Assembly: GCA_903842345.1 (NCBI GenBank) | Contig: CAIMLR010000042.1 | Coordinates: forward strand, 176,103 to 240,102 | Direction: 5' to 3' | Length of the DNA: 64,000 nucleotides | Origin: an uncultured Myxococcales bacterium | GTDB lineage: Bacteria; Myxococcota_A; UBA9042 | Shown: positions 61,950 to 64,000 of the stretch, piece after piece | Layout of the letters: the number at the start of each line of letters is the position of its first letter | Position numbering within the stretch: the first letter of the stretch is position 1 | The notes under the pieces: generated by a model | Database searches by the model: none | Seen by the model: the letters and a program-made list of their open reading frames with translations, nothing else | Told to the model about the DNA's origin: nothing | Translations under genes and position numbers: made by a program

Positions 61950-62702
61950 TTACAGCGCGACGATGCCGCCGTCCGCGTCGATCATCGTCGACGGGTACAG
62001 GTAGCGCGAGCAGTGCGGGCAAGCCGACAGGCTGGACGCCCGCAGGATGTTCTCAACGAAGCGCGGCTGAAGCTGCATGTTGCAGCCGGAGCAACCGCCG
62101 TCCTTGACCGCGACCACGGCGATGCCGTCGCGCGCCTTGGAAATGCGGGCGTAGCGCGTGACGATCGCCTGATCGATGGGCGCGGTGACCTTGGCGCGGC
62201 GCACGTCCACTTCCGCGATGCGCGCTTCCATGACGGCCAAGCGTTCAGCGTTGTCGCGTTCCGTGTGCTCAGCCTGCGCGCGGAGATCGCCAACCTTGGC
62301 TTCTTCCTTGGCAATCGCTTCGCGGAATTCGTCAATCGCCTTCATGAGGTTGGCGACTTCCTCTTCTTTTTGCGCAATGTTCTTGCGGGCGATGTCCAAT
62401 TCCTTGTTGACCGCGATGTACTCCTTGGAGCGCGTCACGCCAGACAGCTTGGATTTGCCCTTGTCGAGCTTGTCGCGTTCCGCCTGCAACTCATTGGTCT
62501 TGTTGCGGTACCACGTCTCAGCTTCAGCCAGTTTGCCGCGCTTGTCGTCGAGTTCGCGGTCGAGATGGTTCAGCACCTTTTTCAGGCGCTCCATGTTGCC
62601 GACCAAGGCATCGCGGCCGACGCGAATGTCGCGAATTTCGTCGTCGAGCGCTTGCATCTTGCGCAAAACGTCCATGATTTCAGCAGGTGTAGTGACGCTC
62701 AT
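61950..62702 (-). CDS. Coiled-coil protein with C4 zinc ribbon (DUF164/CdsZ-like)
   Basis: A 250-residue protein: a long coiled coil (residues about 10-170, rich in E/K/A) followed by a C4 zinc ribbon, GGCSGCNMQLQPRF and ACPHCSRYLYP. This layout is the family of bacterial zinc-ribbon coiled-coil proteins. Their roles are mostly unknown, with links to RNA or secretion in some lineages. ATG 62702 has GGAAGGAGA 5 bases upstream. It is upstream of miaA. Confidence 0.88.
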   Translation of the reverse strand: MSVTTPAEIMDVLRKMQALDDEIRDIRVGRDALVGNMERLKKVLNHLDRELDDKRGKLAEAETWYRNKTNELQAERDKLDKGKSKLSGVTRSKEYIAVNKELDIARKNIAQKEEEVANLMKAIDEFREAIAKEEAKVGDLRAQAEHTERDNAERLAVMEARIAEVDVRRAKVTAPIDQAIVTRYARISKARDGIAVVAVKDGGCSGCNMQLQPRFVENILRASSLSACPHCSRYLYPSTMIDADGGIVAL

Positions 62703-62810
62703 CGCTATCTCCTTCCTTCGCACGGACTCGTCGGGGCATCATTCACGGCGAACGCGAATGTTGCGGTTTCCGACGCTTCCCAGCCTGCGCACAGCGCTGG
62801 GGGTGACCGG

Positions 62811-62883
62811 TGGGCCCACCTGGATTCGAACCAGGGACCAGCCGGTTATGAGCCGGCAGCTCTCACCGCTGAGCTATAGGCCC
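62811..62883 (-). tRNA. tRNA-Ile(CAU), lysidine type
   Basis: A complete 73-nt cloverleaf on the minus strand. Acceptor GGGCCTA / TGGGCCC, D-arm GCTC...GAGC, anticodon stem GCCGG / CCGGC with loop CTCATAA (anticodon CAU), T-arm CCTGG TTCGAAT CCAGG, discriminator A73. The C4-G69 and C5-G68 pairs are the determinants known for TilS recognition, so I call it tRNA-Ile2 rather than elongator Met. CCA is not encoded: the bases after A73 are CCG. tRNA nucleotidyltransferase must add it. Confidence 0.88.
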
Positions 62884-62988
62884 TGCCTGCCCGGACCGAG
62901 GGTCCAACAGGCGCCGTAGTTGACACCCGGGGAGGCCAAGACGTCAAGCCTGCGACCAAACAAATCGCAGCGGCAAAGGCCGGAGCGG

Positions 62989-63435
62989 TCACATCATCCA
63001 GCGAATCGACTCCGCTTTCTGCTCATAAACCTTGCCCAAACCGAGCGCGATGGCTTCCTCGGCGAGGCGCAGCGCTTCGTCAAACTGCCCCTCGTCGAGC
63101 GCCGCGTCGATCGCCACGTGGAAGCAGCGGATGCCCGGCAGCCACTCCTTGTGCTGGCGCGGCAAGTCCTCCTGCGCAAACGGCAAATACGTAAAGGCCT
63201 GCCGCACCGCGGCGTCGCGCGTCTCCGCCTGCCCGGTCTGCGCGGCGGCTTCAGCGAGCAGATCGTAGAGAAAGAATTTCACGCCGTTGGGCATGGAATG
63301 GTGCTTGTCGATCGAGCGCTCCAGGTACTTGCGCGCGTTGGCCGGCCCGTCGAGCGCGGCCATGCGGTGGGCGTCCAGGAGATCGGCGAGGATCTCCGGC
63401 GGCTTTTTGTGGGCGATCTCGGGACGGCGGGACAT
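62989..63435 (-). CDS. Small TPR-like protein of unknown function
   Basis: A 148-residue soluble, helical protein. ATG 63435 has AAGG 5 bases upstream. Sequence such as SRRPEIAHKKPPEILADLLDAHRMAALDG, NARKYLERSIDKHHSMPNGVKFFLYDLLAEAAAQ and GQFDEALRLAEEAIALGLG suggests TPR-type helical hairpins. No family is recognised. It lies upstream of the tRNA on the same strand. Confidence 0.6.
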   Translation of the reverse strand: MSRRPEIAHKKPPEILADLLDAHRMAALDGPANARKYLERSIDKHHSMPNGVKFFLYDLLAEAAAQTGQAETRDAAVRQAFTYLPFAQEDLPRQHKEWLPGIRCFHVAIDAALDEGQFDEALRLAEEAIALGLGKVYEQKAESIRWMM

Positions 63436-63564
63436 GGTGGGCCTTGGGCACCCGCCAAACGGGCGGCGGAGCGTCCCGAAGATACTCGGGATGACCGTCC
63501 TGCTCAATCGTCGGCCAAATCGGGCCTCGGCGGTCCCAATTGACGGTCCCGGTCGGCGTGCGGG

Positions 63565-64000
63565 CTAGAGCTTCAAGCTGTGCAGGAAGAGCGCGCGGCT
63601 GGTGCCCGTCCGGCCTTCGATGACCGTTGAGACGACCCCGCCAGGGCCGACCGCCAAACCGCCGAGACCGCGCCATGCCAGCGGCGCCGCCGAGCCGTCG
63701 GTGTCCCAAGCGGTCAGCGTGGTCAATTGCACCGGGGCATTGGCCGCGCTGCTGGTGAGCCAGATGCCGCCGAGTGCGACGTCCGTCGGCCCAGCCGACT
63801 GCAACCACTCCATCACAAAATCTCCCGCGCTCCGCCCGGCGATCCGCACCGCCGAGATGCCGATCGCGCACCCCGGATCCGCGCTCGTCTGCTCCTTCAC
63901 GGTCGTGACCACACCCGTCGCCGCGCCCGCCGCGCGCGTCACCAGCAACACCGCGTCCTTGCCGCCGCGCCGCACCACAAGCGCCACGCCGACCGTGCCC
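63565..64000 (-). CDS. C-terminal part of an edge-truncated protein
   Basis: The frame is open to the window edge, so the N-terminus is missing and about 144 residues are seen. The visible part is beta-rich with Gly turns (AVLLVTRAAGAATGVVTT, SAVRIAGRSAGDFVMEWLQ, LTTLTAWDTDG, LGGLAVGPGGVVSTVIEG, ALFLHSLKL). This looks like beta-propeller or lipoprotein repeats, with one Cys (ADPGCAIGISA). The full protein is not recognisable. Confidence 0.55.
   Translation of the reverse strand, partial: GTVGVALVVRRGGKDAVLLVTRAAGAATGVVTTVKEQTSADPGCAIGISAVRIAGRSAGDFVMEWLQSAGPTDVALGGIWLTSSAANAPVQLTTLTAWDTDGSAAPLAWRGLGGLAVGPGGVVSTVIEGRTGTSRALFLHSLKL

Noticed and set aside
1..64000. CRISPR arrays, insertion sequences, prophage and integrase signs
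   Set aside because: I saw no regularly spaced repeats, transposase motifs, phage structural genes or flanking direct repeats in reading the window.

Overview
The window is GC-rich, gene-dense bacterial chromosome with many GTG starts and Shine-Dalgarno sequences that often decide the start. It holds about 55 protein genes and one tRNA. I see no rRNA, CRISPR array, insertion sequence, phage gene or plasmid marker. The gene content points to the deltaproteobacterial lineage, most likely Myxococcota or a relative such as Bradymonadota. The evidence is many secreted lipoproteins with Asp/Ala- or Cys-rich spacers, Dictyostelium-type Cys repeats with a CNGKDDDCDG motif, an MJ0042 zinc-finger/TPR giant protein, a zinc-ribbon Ser/Thr kinase and a PEGA-domain protein. 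This placement is inference; no rRNA marker is present.

Layout. 1-5.7 kb (minus): a Cys-rich lipoprotein cut by the window edge, tlyA and xseB, a WxWxxW-type lipoprotein, a HEAT-repeat protein and a metzincin lipoprotein. 6.0-12.6 kb (plus): an Amt ammonium channel, then a four-gene envelope run ending in a VWA-like protein and an amidase/M23-like fusion. 12.6-17.2 kb (minus): an operon of FAD oxidoreductase, TolC, MlaC-like carrier and beta-barrel protein. 17.4-20.9 kb: a 1171-residue zinc-finger/TM/TPR protein. 20.9-25 kb (minus): a C45 hydrolase with its TetR regulator behind two identical operators, then rsmD-queA. 25-30.7 kb: a lipoprotein, a J-domain protein divergent from purM, and two tandem paralogous secreted helical proteins.

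30.8-32.5 kb (minus): oxyR, rubrerythrin and a 58-residue rubredoxin form a peroxide-defence unit with a near-perfect four-half-site OxyR box and a promoter abutting it. 32.7-36.6 kb (plus): a small protein with a duplicated motif, a Ser/Thr kinase fused to a receiver domain, and a hybrid histidine kinase with REC and HPt domains. These three look like one signalling unit. 36.6-47.2 kb: YceI, a GH13 lipoprotein, a polytopic membrane protein, proline iminopeptidase, a MepA-like peptidase, an EEP-family lipoprotein, a degenerate family-4 uracil-DNA-glycosylase homologue and a gluzincin-like protein. 47.2-51.3 kb: asnB divergent from a methyltransferase and a glycosyltransferase, probably for a surface glycan.

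51.3-53.2 kb (minus): an RluA-type pseudouridine synthase sits 3 bp behind a protein of the HExxH peptide beta-hydroxylase type. 53.3-60.9 kb: a lipoprotein hydrolase, the two lysine 5,6-aminomutase subunits, an epimerase, 3,5-diaminohexanoate dehydrogenase and a PEGA/TPR protein. These include two consecutive activities of lysine fermentation. 61-64 kb (minus): miaA, a zinc-ribbon coiled-coil protein, tRNA-Ile(CAU), a small TPR-like protein and the C-terminus of an edge-truncated protein.

The best candidates for something new are the orphan HExxH enzyme, the kinase-REC/hybrid-kinase unit with its repeat protein, the MlaC/TolC/FAD-oxidoreductase operon and the glycosylase homologue lacking its catalytic residues. 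The clearest regulatory finding is the OxyR box.
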